From the NCBI RefSeq assembly GCF_001580455.1, contig NZ_CP010951.1, positions 3,001,001 to 3,065,000 of the forward strand: DNA of 64,000 nucleotides, written 5' to 3'. Shown here piece after piece: positions 1-11,308 of this stretch. The number at the start of each line of letters is the position of its first letter. The stretch's first letter is position 1. A program made the translations under genes and the position numbers. Source of the DNA: Ramlibacter tataouinensis. GTDB taxonomy: Bacteria > Pseudomonadota > Gammaproteobacteria > Burkholderiales > Burkholderiaceae_C. Below the pieces are notes generated by a model. It was not told the origin of the DNA, did no database searches, and saw only the letters and a program-made list of their open reading frames with translations.

Positions 1-2
1 TG

Positions 3-2600
<2,598 letters not shown>

Positions 2601-2633
2601 AGGCAGCATCGCCGGCCCCAGCGGCCGGCCCGC

Positions 2634-2659
2634 CTGGGGCACCTTCTTTGGTGCCCCAG
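2634..2659 (+). terminator. Perfect 10-bp hairpin downstream of secA
   Basis: CTGGGGCACC and GGTGCCCCAG are exact reverse complements separated by TTCTTT. No T-run follows, so this may be a weak terminator or a 3'-end stabilising structure. The TTG start at 2648 for the next gene would lie inside it, which argues for the downstream ATG. Confidence 0.35.
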
Positions 2660-2704
2660 CGCGAAAGGTTTATATTGCGGCTCACCTCGTCACCCCAGCC
2701 GCCA

Positions 2705-3625
2705 ATGGATCCCGACCGCACCGCCTCGCTGATGACCCCCGCCAAGCTGGCCCAGGTCAAACCGCGCGCGCCGGTCTCGCCTTCGGCCTGGCTGGACAAG
2801 ATGGCCATGGATGCCGGCCACCAGCACGTGGCGCGGCTCGGTGAGCTGGCCGAGGACCTGCGCACCCAGTCCGGTCGCCGCGACTACCGGCCCCTGGCCG
2901 CCGAGCTCGCCCAGCTGGCGGAAGCCTTGCCCAGGCTCGACTTCGGGCTGCTGCAGGCGCGCGGCTTCATGGCGCGCCTGTCCGGCAAGAGCCGGACCGC
3001 CGGGGCCGAGTTCGCGGCGCAGTACGACCAGATCGATACCGCGGCCCAGGCCCTCGCGGCCCAAGTGAAGTCGCTGCAGGCCCGCCACGGCGAGCAGGCC
3101 GGCCTGACCGACCGGTCCCTGCTCGAGTTCGAGGTCGAGTTTCGCGCCATCGAGAAGATCATCGACCAGGGTTCGCGCTGGCTGCAGGACATGCGTAACC
3201 AGCTCAAGGCGCGCGAAAGCGCCAGCGGCGACGCGGCGGCCCGGCGCCTGATCGAGGAGGACACGGCGCGCTGCGAGCTGCTGGTGGCCCGGCTCAAATC
3301 CCTGCGGGCGCTGGGCACGGCCGCCCAACATGCCCAGCAACAGGCCCAATCGGCGGCCGCGCGGCGTTCCAGCCTCGCGCAGATGCTGCAGCGGGCCCTG
3401 TCCGGCGAACTCAAGGAATGGCGCAAGCGGCTGGCGCCACTGGCCGATGCGGCGCGCACTGGCAGTGCGCCCGCGCTGAGCCTGGAAGGCTCCATGGATT
3501 GCCACCGCGACCTGCAGTTGGGCGTCAAGCAGGCGATCGCCGATTGCGGCCAGGCGCAGGCGCAGGAGAAAGCGCTGGCCGAAGCCCTGGATTCGCTGGC
3601 CGCCCAGGTGAAACCGGCGGCCTGA
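2705..3625 (+). CDS. Unrecognised helical protein between secA and coaX
   Basis: This 306-residue protein has no signal peptide or membrane segment. It is rich in Ala, Gln, Leu, Arg and Glu and looks almost entirely alpha-helical, with coiled-coil-like stretches (for example around AAQVKSLQARHGEQAG and EKALAEALDSLAAQVK). I recognise no catalytic motif. The frame is open back to a TTG at 2648, but that codon falls in a hairpin, so I chose the ATG at 2705 (MDPDRTASLMTP); an ATG at 2732 is also possible. It ends 31 bases before coaX on the same strand and may be cotranscribed with it. The function is unknown; a cytoplasmic scaffold or structural role is only a guess. Confidence 0.75.
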   Translation: MDPDRTASLMTPAKLAQVKPRAPVSPSAWLDKMAMDAGHQHVARLGELAEDLRTQSGRRDYRPLAAELAQLAEALPRLDFGLLQARGFMARLSGKSRTAGAEFAAQYDQIDTAAQALAAQVKSLQARHGEQAGLTDRSLLEFEVEFRAIEKIIDQGSRWLQDMRNQLKARESASGDAAARRLIEEDTARCELLVARLKSLRALGTAAQHAQQQAQSAAARRSSLAQMLQRALSGELKEWRKRLAPLADAARTGSAPALSLEGSMDCHRDLQLGVKQAIADCGQAQAQEKALAEALDSLAAQVKPAA

Positions 3626-3656
3626 GCCGCCCCTCCAACCCCTGCACGGCACCCCC

Positions 3657-4427
3657 ATGGCTTTCCTGGCGATCGACGTGGGTAACACCCGGCTGAAGTG
3701 GGCGATGTACGCGCAGCCGCGCCCCGGCGCGGCGCTGCTGGCGCACGGCGCCGAATTCCTGGAAAACATCGACAAGCTGGCCGAAGGCCCCTGGGCCCGG
3801 CTGCCGCAGCCGCAGCGCATGCTGGGATGCGCCGTCGCCGCCGACGCGATCAAGCGCCGCGTCGAGGAGCAGATGGAGGAGATCTGGGATGTGCCCGCGC
3901 AATGGGTGGTGGCCAGCGCCGCCGAGGCGGGCCTGGCCAACCGCTATGACCATCCGACGCGGCTGGGTGCCGACCGCTGGGTTGCGATGATCGGCGCCTG
4001 GCACCGCATGCTCGCCAGCGGGCCGGCGCGTCCCATGGTCGTGGTCATGGTGGGCACGGCGGTCACGGTGGAAGCCGTCGACGCCACCGGCGCCTTCCTG
4101 GGCGGCTTCATCCTGCCGGGCCACGGCATCATGCTGCGCGCGCTGGAATCAGGCACCGCCGGCCTGCACGTGCCCACCGGCGATGTGCGCGAATTCCCCA
4201 CCAACACCTCGGACGCGCTCACCAGCGGCGGAACCTTCGCGATCGCGGGGGCCATCGAGCGCATGGTCAAGCACGTGCGCGAGCACTGCGGCGAGGAGCC
4301 GCTTCGCTACATGACCGGCGGCGCGGGCTGGAAGATGTCGCCGCACATGTCGATGCCGTTCGAGCTGGTGGAAAGCCTGATCTTCGACGGCCTGCTCGAA
4401 ATCGCCCGTCACCGCTTCACCGGCTGA
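3657..4427 (+). CDS. coaX: Type III pantothenate kinase
   Basis: CoaX phosphorylates pantothenate, the first step of coenzyme A synthesis. The 256-residue length is normal for the ASKHA-fold type III kinases. Seen: the N-terminal phosphate-binding motif AIDVGNTRLKW, the LGADRW motif in the middle, GTAVTVEAV (the second phosphate loop, with Glu where many homologues have Asp) and GGFILPG. The start ATG at 3657 gives MAFLAIDVGNT, the expected N-terminus. It faces the minus-strand hydrolase pair at 4464-6754. Confidence 0.96.
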   Translation: MAFLAIDVGNTRLKWAMYAQPRPGAALLAHGAEFLENIDKLAEGPWARLPQPQRMLGCAVAADAIKRRVEEQMEEIWDVPAQWVVASAAEAGLANRYDHPTRLGADRWVAMIGAWHRMLASGPARPMVVVMVGTAVTVEAVDATGAFLGGFILPGHGIMLRALESGTAGLHVPTGDVREFPTNTSDALTSGGTFAIAGAIERMVKHVREHCGEEPLRYMTGGAGWKMSPHMSMPFELVESLIFDGLLEIARHRFTG

Positions 4428-4463
4428 CCGGGCGTCCCGCGCTCGCGCAGCGACGCCCTGGCG

Positions 4464-5561
4464 TCAAACGGCCAGACCATCGACCGCCTGGTACAGCGCC
4501 TGCCGCGCCTGCTCCAGCACCTGGCGCTTCCATTCGGGCGTGTCGGTGTAAAAAGCCTCGCGCATCCGCTGGCGGATGCCATCGGCCAGTTCGGACGGGG
4601 CCTGCGGGTGCGCATGCAGCCAATGGTCGCCCCGCAGGGCTTCCATCACTTGCATCACCGGCAGCGTGCCGTACTCCAGCGCGATGCTGGTGAACTCCGC
4701 CTGCGGGCACTCCTGGCGCGCCGCAATCCACATGAGGCCGGTGAGAAAGGCCGAGGTGGACGATCCGTCGTACATCGACGTGACCGGCGTGGCGCCGCCG
4801 GAGTCCCACCAGGCGCGGGCGCGCGCGATCGATGCGCCGTCGTCCGGGCCGGCGAAGATGCGCTCGCCGACGCCGTTGGGCCCGAGGCCGGTATGGAAAT
4901 CGATCCAGCCCAGGCGCGCGGCCCGGCGCGCGTGCGCGCGCAGCACCTCGCGGACGGCCAGGTTGCTCCAGGTCGGCGCGGTGCCGCCGAAGAACAGGCC
5001 ATCCGGAAACTCGTGCTGGCCGCGGCTGACGGCGGCCTGCAGCGCCGGCTCGCCGCGCTCGGCGACGTAGCGCAGGACCGCCTGCTGGACCTCGGGCGTG
5101 GGAGGCCACGTGGCCGGCAGCAGCAGGGGATGCAACTCGCCATACGCCGGGTTGGCGGGCAGCGCGGCGCCGAAGTCGTGGAAGTTGCGGTTCAGGTCCA
5201 CGTTCTCCTGCGTCACGCGACGCCCATGCGAGAAACCGTGGGGGTTGAGCGCATGGACATAGAGCACCGCGACCCCGCGCTCGCGCGCGTACTGCCGCCA
5301 GGCGCCATCGCCCAGGGCGGCGACCTGCACGCCGCTGCCGCAGTAGCCTTCAATGCCGTGGCAGGCACTGGTGAGCACCAGCAGCCGGGATGCCTCGGGC
5401 GGACCCTCGCGCGCGATGTCCATCGCCAGTTCCTCGCCGTCGCGGCCCTGGCCCGGATGGATCCTGCTTTCGACCTGGAGGCCCGCGGCCCGGGCGGCCT
5501 CCAGGAACTTGCGCCGCGCCTGGCCGTAGCTCGCGGCGAACGCGTCCTCGGGCGCGTTCAT
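4464..5561 (-). CDS. DUF2817 / M14-like zinc hydrolase
   Basis: This 365-residue protein matches the DUF2817 group, related to zinc carboxypeptidases and succinylglutamate desuccinylase/aspartoacylase-type hydrolases. The zinc-ligand pattern HGIEG lies in TSACHGIEGYCGSG, followed by NPHGF, the ENVDLNRNF stretch and DFHTGLGP, which could supply the third ligand. The start was set at 5561 (MNAPEDAF), although the frame is open upstream, because there the ATG overlaps the TGA of the upstream amidohydrolase by one base. That overlap indicates translational coupling. The substrate is unknown; with an M20 amidohydrolase as partner, an N-acylated or peptide-like compound is plausible. Confidence 0.85.
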   Translation of the reverse strand: MNAPEDAFAASYGQARRKFLEAARAAGLQVESRIHPGQGRDGEELAMDIAREGPPEASRLLVLTSACHGIEGYCGSGVQVAALGDGAWRQYARERGVAVLYVHALNPHGFSHGRRVTQENVDLNRNFHDFGAALPANPAYGELHPLLLPATWPPTPEVQQAVLRYVAERGEPALQAAVSRGQHEFPDGLFFGGTAPTWSNLAVREVLRAHARRAARLGWIDFHTGLGPNGVGERIFAGPDDGASIARARAWWDSGGATPVTSMYDGSSTSAFLTGLMWIAARQECPQAEFTSIALEYGTLPVMQVMEALRGDHWLHAHPQAPSELADGIRQRMREAFYTDTPEWKRQVLEQARQALYQAVDGLAV

Positions 5562-6754
5562 CACTCGCGCCTTCCCAGCCAGGCTTCCGCCAGGCGGACC
5601 CAGTAGGTGGCGCCCAGCGGGATCAGCTCGTCGTTGAAGTCGTAGCTGGGGTTGTGCAGCATGCAGGGACCGGCGCCGTGGCCGATCTCGCGGTGGGCGC
5701 CGTCGCCGTTGGCGATGAAGCAGTAGGCGCCCGGCTTGACCTGCAGCATGTAGGCGAAGTCCTCGCCCCCCATGGTGGGCTCCTGCGACTGCACGTTGTC
5801 CTCGCCCACGATGGAGGCCATCACTTTGCGCGCGAACTCGGCCTCGGCCGGCCAGTTGATGGTGGGCGGGTAGTTGCGCTGGAACTCGAACTCGCACTGC
5901 GCGTCATGGGCCGCGCAGACGTGTTCGGCGACCTGCTTCATGCGCTTTTCGATCAGGTCCAGCACCTCGACCGTGAAGGTGCGCACCGTGCCCTGCAGCT
6001 CGCAGCTGTCCGGGACGACGTTGGTCGCCTCGCCGGCGTGGATCATGGTCACCGAGATCACGCCTGCGTCGATGGGCTTCTTGTTGCGGCTGATGATGGT
6101 CTGGAAGGCCTGCACCATCTGGCAGGCGACGGGCACCGGGTCGACGCCGTTGTGCGGCAGCGCTGCGTGGCTGCCGCGTCCCCGGATGGTGATCCTGAAT
6201 TCGCTGGTGGAGGCCATCACGGGCCCCGGGCTGATGGCGAACTTGCCCACGTCGCTGCCCGGCCAGTTGTGCATGCCGAACACGGCCTCCATCGGGAACT
6301 TTTCGAACAGGCCCTCCTTGATCATCTCGCGGGCGCCGCCGCCGCCTTCCTCGGCCGGCTGGAAGATCAGGTACACCGTGCCGTCGAAGTTGCGATTGGC
6401 CGCCAGGTGCTGGGCCGCGGCCAGCAGCATCGCCACATGGCCGTCGTGGCCGCAGGCGTGCATCTTGCCGGCGTGCTGGCTGGCGTGCGCGAAGGTGTTG
6501 AACTCCTGCATCGGCAGCGCATCCATGTCGGCGCGCAGGCCGACGGCGCGCGCGCTGGTGCCGTTCTTCACGATGCCGACGACGCCGGTCTTGCCCAGGC
6601 CGCGGTGCACCGGGATGCCCCATTCGGTGAGCTTGGCGGCCACCAGATCGGCGGTGCGCACTTCTTCGAAGCACAGTTCAGGGTGGGCGTGCAGGTCGCG
6701 GCGGATGGCCGTGATGGCGGCCGCCTGGGTGACGACCGAGTCCAGGATGTTCAT
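5561..6754 (-). CDS. M20 family amidohydrolase (aminoacylase/hippurate hydrolase type)
   Basis: This 397-residue zinc-dependent enzyme should cleave N-acyl amino acids or a related amide. Seen: RRDLHAHPELCFEE near the N-terminus, the LRADMDALPM metal motif, the MHACGHDGHVAMLL motif with the bridging Cys/His of this subfamily, and QPAEEGGGGAREMI with the catalytic Glu. The middle holds the dimerisation domain (GRGSHAALPHNGVDP). There is no signal peptide, so it acts in the cytoplasm. It is the first gene of a two-gene unit with the DUF2817 protein and is divergent from argE. The exact substrate cannot be read from sequence. Confidence 0.93.
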   Translation of the reverse strand: MNILDSVVTQAAAITAIRRDLHAHPELCFEEVRTADLVAAKLTEWGIPVHRGLGKTGVVGIVKNGTSARAVGLRADMDALPMQEFNTFAHASQHAGKMHACGHDGHVAMLLAAAQHLAANRNFDGTVYLIFQPAEEGGGGAREMIKEGLFEKFPMEAVFGMHNWPGSDVGKFAISPGPVMASTSEFRITIRGRGSHAALPHNGVDPVPVACQMVQAFQTIISRNKKPIDAGVISVTMIHAGEATNVVPDSCELQGTVRTFTVEVLDLIEKRMKQVAEHVCAAHDAQCEFEFQRNYPPTINWPAEAEFARKVMASIVGEDNVQSQEPTMGGEDFAYMLQVKPGAYCFIANGDGAHREIGHGAGPCMLHNPSYDFNDELIPLGATYWVRLAEAWLGRRE

Positions 6755-6837
6755 GATCAGCTTGTGGCAGATGAAACTCCCAGTCTAGCCGTGCCGCAGA
6801 GTCCGCGCCACGCCCGGATATTCGTCAGAATGCAGTG

Positions 6838-8013
6838 ATGGATTCCACAACCACGGTTTCGCCCAAGGCGCTGGAGCTGGCGCAGGCGCTGGTGAACATC
6901 AACACCGTCAGCGCCAACTCCAACCTGCAGCTCATCGATCTGGTGCGCGAGGAACTGGCCGGCTTCGGCGTCGAGTGCCGGCTGACCTTCAATGAAGAGC
7001 GGACCAAGGCCAACCTGTTCGCCACGCTGGGCGAGGGCAAGCCGGCCGGCATCATCCTGTCGGGCCACACCGACACCGTGCCCTGGGACGGGCAGGACTG
7101 GGTGTTCGACCCGCTGGGCGGTGACATCCACGGCGACAAGCTCTATGGCCGCGGTTCGGCAGACATGAAGAGCTTCATCGCCATGGCGGTGGCTCACGCG
7201 GAAAGCTTCCTGCACAGCAAGGCCCCGTACGCGATCCACCTGGCCCTGAGCTACGAGGAGGAGATCGGCTGCTTCGGCGTGCGCGAGCTGATCGCCGACA
7301 TGCGCGAGGCCGGCATCCGGCCGCTGGCCTGCATCGTCGGCGAGCCCACCGGCATGGTGCCGGCGATCGCGCACAAGGGCGTGTACCGCTACAAGTGCTG
7401 CGTGCGCGGCCAGGAGGCGCATTCCTCGCTGACGCCGGAGTCGGTGAACGCGATCGAAATGGCGGCGCGGGTGATCGGCAAGCTGCGCGACATGGCCGAA
7501 GGCTTCGAGCGCGACGAGCCGCGCTACGCGGGCTTCGACGTGCCGTTCTCCACCGCCAGCGTCGGGCGCTTCCACGGCGGCATCGCCGACAACGTGGTGC
7601 CGCGCGACGCCGAATTCCGCTACGAATTCCGCGACCTGCCCACGGCCGACGTGGCGGCCATGCAGCGCGAGCTCGTCGACTACGCGCGCTCGCTGGAGCC
7701 GGGCATGAAGCGCATCGCGCCGGAGGCGGGATTCAGCTTCCAGACCATCTGCGAGATCCCCAGCTTCCTGGGGTCGGCCGAGGACAGCGTCACGCGCCTG
7801 GCCCTGCAGTTGTCGGGCGAACGCCGGACCACGCAGGTGGCCTTCGGCACCGAGGCAGGCCTGTTCAAGAGCGCCGGCATTCCCACGGTGGTGTGCGGGC
7901 CGGGCAGCATCGCGCAGGCCCACAAGCCGGACGAGTTCGTCAGCCTCGAACAACTCGCGCGCTGCGAGGCCTTCATGCGCGGCCTGGCGCACCTGGAGAA
8001 GCCCCTGGGCTGA
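6838..8013 (+). CDS. argE: Acetylornithine deacetylase
   Basis: ArgE hydrolyses N-acetylornithine to ornithine in arginine synthesis. The protein is 391 residues and has the M20A signatures SGHTDTVPWDG, YGRGSADMKSF and SYEEEIGCFG (catalytic Glu pair), plus the dimerisation domain (RGQEAHSSLTPESVNAIE) and a C-terminal metal ligand in the FGTEAGLF / GPGSIAQAHKPDEF region. A GTG one codon earlier (6835) is possible, but ATG at 6838 is preferred. A succinyl-diaminopimelate desuccinylase or a broader deacetylase is the alternative; the overall pattern is ArgE. Confidence 0.9.
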   Translation: MDSTTTVSPKALELAQALVNINTVSANSNLQLIDLVREELAGFGVECRLTFNEERTKANLFATLGEGKPAGIILSGHTDTVPWDGQDWVFDPLGGDIHGDKLYGRGSADMKSFIAMAVAHAESFLHSKAPYAIHLALSYEEEIGCFGVRELIADMREAGIRPLACIVGEPTGMVPAIAHKGVYRYKCCVRGQEAHSSLTPESVNAIEMAARVIGKLRDMAEGFERDEPRYAGFDVPFSTASVGRFHGGIADNVVPRDAEFRYEFRDLPTADVAAMQRELVDYARSLEPGMKRIAPEAGFSFQTICEIPSFLGSAEDSVTRLALQLSGERRTTQVAFGTEAGLFKSAGIPTVVCGPGSIAQAHKPDEFVSLEQLARCEAFMRGLAHLEKPLG

Positions 8014-8030
8014 CGGCAGGGGCCGGCGGC

Positions 8031-9170
8031 TTACTCGCGCACGCGGCCCTGGGAATCGATCAGGCTCAGCTCGACCAACTTGGAGGCCACGCGGTCGTCG
8101 GCCAGATGGGCGCGAAAGCCACCCAGGTTCACGTCGTCCAGCGAGCTCAGCGCCTTCTTGAACTTGGCGCGGGTGGGGTCGCGCGGGATGCGCCGCAGGG
8201 CCTCGGCGTACAGGCTCGCCGCGATGTAGCCCTCCAGCATGTACACGTTCGGCTTGCCCAGCTTGGCGGCCTGCGCTTCCTGCATCAGCTCGCGCACGAT
8301 GGCGATCTTGGGGGCGTCGCTCTTGGGCACCACGCGCACCACCACCACGCCGGCGCCCTCGGGGCCGATCTCCTCGGCCAGCAGGCTCTCGCCGGTGTTG
8401 GAAAAACCGTAGATCGGTCCGCGGAAGTTCTTGGCCCGCAGGTCGCGGATGGCGCCGGCGGCAGTGCTCGCATTGCCGATCAGCAGGACCGACTGCGGGC
8501 CGGCGGCCACCACCTTGTCCACGCTGTTGGCGATGCTGCCAGCCTGGAGCGTGGAACTCGCCACCACGTTGACCCCGGTGCTGGGCATGGTGCGCAGGGC
8601 CGAATCGAGCGCGGCCAGCGACTCGCTGTCGCCGCCGTGCAGCACGCCGAACTTCTTGGCGGTGCCCAGCATCCCGGCGTGGCGCGAGATCGCCGCTGCT
8701 TCCTCGGCGTAGCCGGGCCGCAGCGTGTACACGTTGGCATACATGGCGCCGCGCAGTTCGTCGGCCCCGGCCATGGGGGCGAACATCAGCACCTCGCCGT
8801 CCTTGATCAGCGGGTAGGCGGCGGTGACCTGGGGTGAGCCGTAGTAGCCGAACAGCGACAACACGCCCTGGTCGAGCAGCTTCTTGGTGTTGTCGGCCGT
8901 GAGTTTGGGGTTGCCCCGGTCGTCCAGCGTCACCAATTCGACCTTGCGGCCCTGGATGCCGCCGGCGGCGTTGAGCCGGTCGAAAAACAGCTTCGCGCCC
9001 TGGTGGAAGGGTTCGGCCAGGGCCGAGCCGGGGCCGGTCAGCGCGACCGACTGGCCGATCACGATGCTGGATTTGGACACGCCGTCATTGGCTATTGCCG
9101 GCGCCGCAGCACCCAGCAGCGCCAACACAGCTACCATCGCATGGACGGCCATGGATCGGGTGAATTTCAT
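8031..9170 (-). CDS. Branched-chain amino-acid-type ABC transporter substrate-binding protein
   Basis: This 379-residue periplasmic protein belongs to the LivJ/Peripla_BP_6 family. Its signal peptide is clear (MKFTRSMAVHAMVAVLALL, then Ala-rich cleavage before NDGVSKSS). Family features follow: IVIGQSVALTGPGSALAEPF, the GAKLFFDRLNAAGGIQGRKV stretch and GYYGSPQVTAAYPLI. No permease or ATPase genes lie beside it, so it is an orphan binding protein that probably uses transporters encoded elsewhere. The ligand is unknown. It is divergent from the oxidoreductase at 9230. Confidence 0.92.
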   Translation of the reverse strand: MKFTRSMAVHAMVAVLALLGAAAPAIANDGVSKSSIVIGQSVALTGPGSALAEPFHQGAKLFFDRLNAAGGIQGRKVELVTLDDRGNPKLTADNTKKLLDQGVLSLFGYYGSPQVTAAYPLIKDGEVLMFAPMAGADELRGAMYANVYTLRPGYAEEAAAISRHAGMLGTAKKFGVLHGGDSESLAALDSALRTMPSTGVNVVASSTLQAGSIANSVDKVVAAGPQSVLLIGNASTAAGAIRDLRAKNFRGPIYGFSNTGESLLAEEIGPEGAGVVVVRVVPKSDAPKIAIVRELMQEAQAAKLGKPNVYMLEGYIAASLYAEALRRIPRDPTRAKFKKALSSLDDVNLGGFRAHLADDRVASKLVELSLIDSQGRVRE

Positions 9171-9229
9171 GCTTTGTCTCCTCCGGCATCTGCGGCGCTG
9201 GGGTGCGTCGCCCCAAAACGACTGAACCC

Positions 9230-11308
9230 ATGACCAGCACCACCGTTACTACTACTCCCGCAGGAAGTGTGTCCAAACGTATAACGCTTGTGAAGGGGGC
9301 TTGCCCCCATGACTGCCCCGATGCCTGCGCGCTTGTGACGACGGTGCAGGACGGCGTCGCTGTCAAGGTTCAGGGAAATCCCGAGCATCGCCATACGGGT
9401 GGGGTGTTGTGCACGAAGGTGTCGCGTTATCCCGAACGCACCTACCACCCCGAGCGCCTGCTGCATCCCCTGCGCCGGGTCGGGCCCAAGGGCAGCGGCA
9501 AGTTCGAGCGCACCAGCTGGGACCAAGCCCTCATGGACATCGCGGCGCGCCTGTCGCAGATCGCCGCGCGCGATCCGCAGGCGATCGTGCCCTACAGCTA
9601 CGCCGGCACCATGGGACTGGTGCAGGGCGAGAGCATCGCCGCGCGCTTTTTCAACCGGCTGGGCGCATCGTTCCTGGATCGCACGATCTGCTCCAACGCG
9701 GGCGGCGAAGCGCTGGTCCACACCTTGGGCGGCAAGGTCGGCATGAAGGTGGAGTACTTCGCCGAGTCGCGGCTGATCCTGATCTGGGGCAGCAACTCCA
9801 TCACCAGCAACCTGCATTTCTGGCGGCAGGCGCAGGAGGCCAAGCGCAATGGCGCCCGGCTGGTCTGCATCGACCCGCGCCGCACCGAAACCGCGGAGAA
9901 GTGCCACGATCACGTGCAGCTGCGCCCCGGCACCGACGCCGCGCTGGCGCTGGCCATCATGCACGAGCTGGTCGTCAACGACTTGCTCGACCACGACTAC
10001 ATCGAGCGCTACACCCTGGGCTGGGAGGCCCTGCGCGAGCGCGCCCTGCGCTGGACGCCGGAGCGCGCGGCCGAGGTCTGCGGCGTGCCGGCCGCGCAGA
10101 TCCGCGCCCTGGCGCGCGACTGGGGCACCACGCAACCGGCGGCCATTCGCCTGAACTACGGCATGCAGCGGGTGCGCGGCGGCGGCAACGCGGTCCGCGC
10201 CATCGCCTGCCTGCCAGCGCTCACCGGCGCCTGGCGTCACCGGGCCGGCGGCGCGCTGCTGTCCAGCTCCGGCCAATTCCCGGTGGACAAGGCGGCGCTG
10301 CAGCGGCCGGACCTGCTGGCCGGCCGGCAGCCCCGCACCATCAACATGGTCACCATCGGCGACGACCTGCTGCGGCCGGCATCGCCCGCGTTCGGCCCCC
10401 GCATCGAGGCGCTGGTGGTCTACAACAGCAACCCGCTCGCGGTAGCGCCCGAATCGGGCAAGGTGGTCGCCGGCTTCGCGCGCGAGGACCTGTTCACCGT
10501 GGTGCTGGAGCATTTCCAGACCGACACGGCCGATTACGCCGACTACATCCTGCCGGCCACCACCCAGCTGGAACACTGGGACATCCACTTCTCCTATGGC
10601 CACACCGACGTGACCCTGAACCGCCCGGCGATCGCGCCGGTGGGCGAGGCCCGGCCGAACACCCAGGTGTTCCGCGAGCTGGCGCGCCGCATGGGCTTGA
10701 CCGATCCCTGCTTCGACGACGACGACCTCGCGCTGTGCCGCATGGCCTACGGCGCCAGGGTCGACTTCGACGAGCTGCTGCAGGAAGGCTTCGCGCCGCT
10801 GCCGCTGCCCGAGGCGCCGTTCGCGCAAGGCGGCTTTCCGACGCCGTCGGGCAAGTGCGAGTTCTTCAGCGAACGGCTGGCCCGCCAGGGCCTGGACGGG
10901 CTGCCCGACCACCTGCCCAACTACGAAGCGGCGGGCACGTCGCCCCGCTATCCGCTGGCGATGATTTCGCCGCCGGCGCGCAATTTCCTGAATTCGAGCT
11001 TCGTCAACGTGGACAGCCTGCAGGAGATCGAACGCGAGCCCCTGCTCGAGATCCACGCGAGCGACGCGGCCGCGCGCGGCATCGCTTCCGGCGCGGTGGT
11101 GCGCGTGTTCAACGACCGCGGCCAGTACCACTGCAAGGCCCAGGTGTCGGAGCGCGCGCGCCCCGGCGTGGTCAACGGCCTGGGCGTGTGGTGGCGCAAG
11201 CTGGGGCTGGCGGGCACCAACGTCAACGAACTCACCAGCCAGCAGCTCACCGACATCGGCCGCGGTCCGGTGTTTTACGACTGCCTGGTGGAAGTCGAAC
11301 CGGCGTGA
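9230..11308 (+). CDS. Molybdopterin-dependent oxidoreductase with N-terminal [4Fe-4S] site
   Basis: This 692-residue protein belongs to the DMSO reductase/formate dehydrogenase superfamily. The N-terminal CPHDCPDAC pattern, with a fourth Cys in GGVLCTKVSR, should bind a [4Fe-4S] cluster. SNAGGEALVHTLGG, IWGSNSITSNLHFW and CIDPRRTETAEKC are typical of the pterin-binding domains, and the C-terminal molydopterin-dinucleotide-binding domain (NDRGQYHCKAQVSERARPG) is present. No Tat signal is seen, so it is cytoplasmic. The ATG at 9230 was preferred over an upstream in-frame start at 9203. The next gene overlaps its stop. The substrate is not predictable; many Burkholderiales carry such an uncharacterised single-subunit enzyme. 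Confidence 0.92.
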   Translation: MTSTTVTTTPAGSVSKRITLVKGACPHDCPDACALVTTVQDGVAVKVQGNPEHRHTGGVLCTKVSRYPERTYHPERLLHPLRRVGPKGSGKFERTSWDQALMDIAARLSQIAARDPQAIVPYSYAGTMGLVQGESIAARFFNRLGASFLDRTICSNAGGEALVHTLGGKVGMKVEYFAESRLILIWGSNSITSNLHFWRQAQEAKRNGARLVCIDPRRTETAEKCHDHVQLRPGTDAALALAIMHELVVNDLLDHDYIERYTLGWEALRERALRWTPERAAEVCGVPAAQIRALARDWGTTQPAAIRLNYGMQRVRGGGNAVRAIACLPALTGAWRHRAGGALLSSSGQFPVDKAALQRPDLLAGRQPRTINMVTIGDDLLRPASPAFGPRIEALVVYNSNPLAVAPESGKVVAGFAREDLFTVVLEHFQTDTADYADYILPATTQLEHWDIHFSYGHTDVTLNRPAIAPVGEARPNTQVFRELARRMGLTDPCFDDDDLALCRMAYGARVDFDELLQEGFAPLPLPEAPFAQGGFPTPSGKCEFFSERLARQGLDGLPDHLPNYEAAGTSPRYPLAMISPPARNFLNSSFVNVDSLQEIEREPLLEIHASDAAARGIASGAVVRVFNDRGQYHCKAQVSERARPGVVNGLGVWWRKLGLAGTNVNELTSQQLTDIGRGPVFYDCLVEVEPA

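Noticed and set aside
4430..4458. GGGCGTC/GACGCCC hairpin between coaX and the convergent hydrolase as a bidirectional terminator
   Set aside because: The arms are only 7 bp with a GC-rich loop and no T-run on either strand; too weak to list.
9409..11304. Very long plus-strand open frame continuing into the aminopeptidase gene
   Set aside because: The part before 11305 is an out-of-frame shadow of the molybdopterin oxidoreductase with Arg/Ala/Gly-rich nonsense; only the tail from GTG 11305 has a lipobox and the HELAHQ motif.
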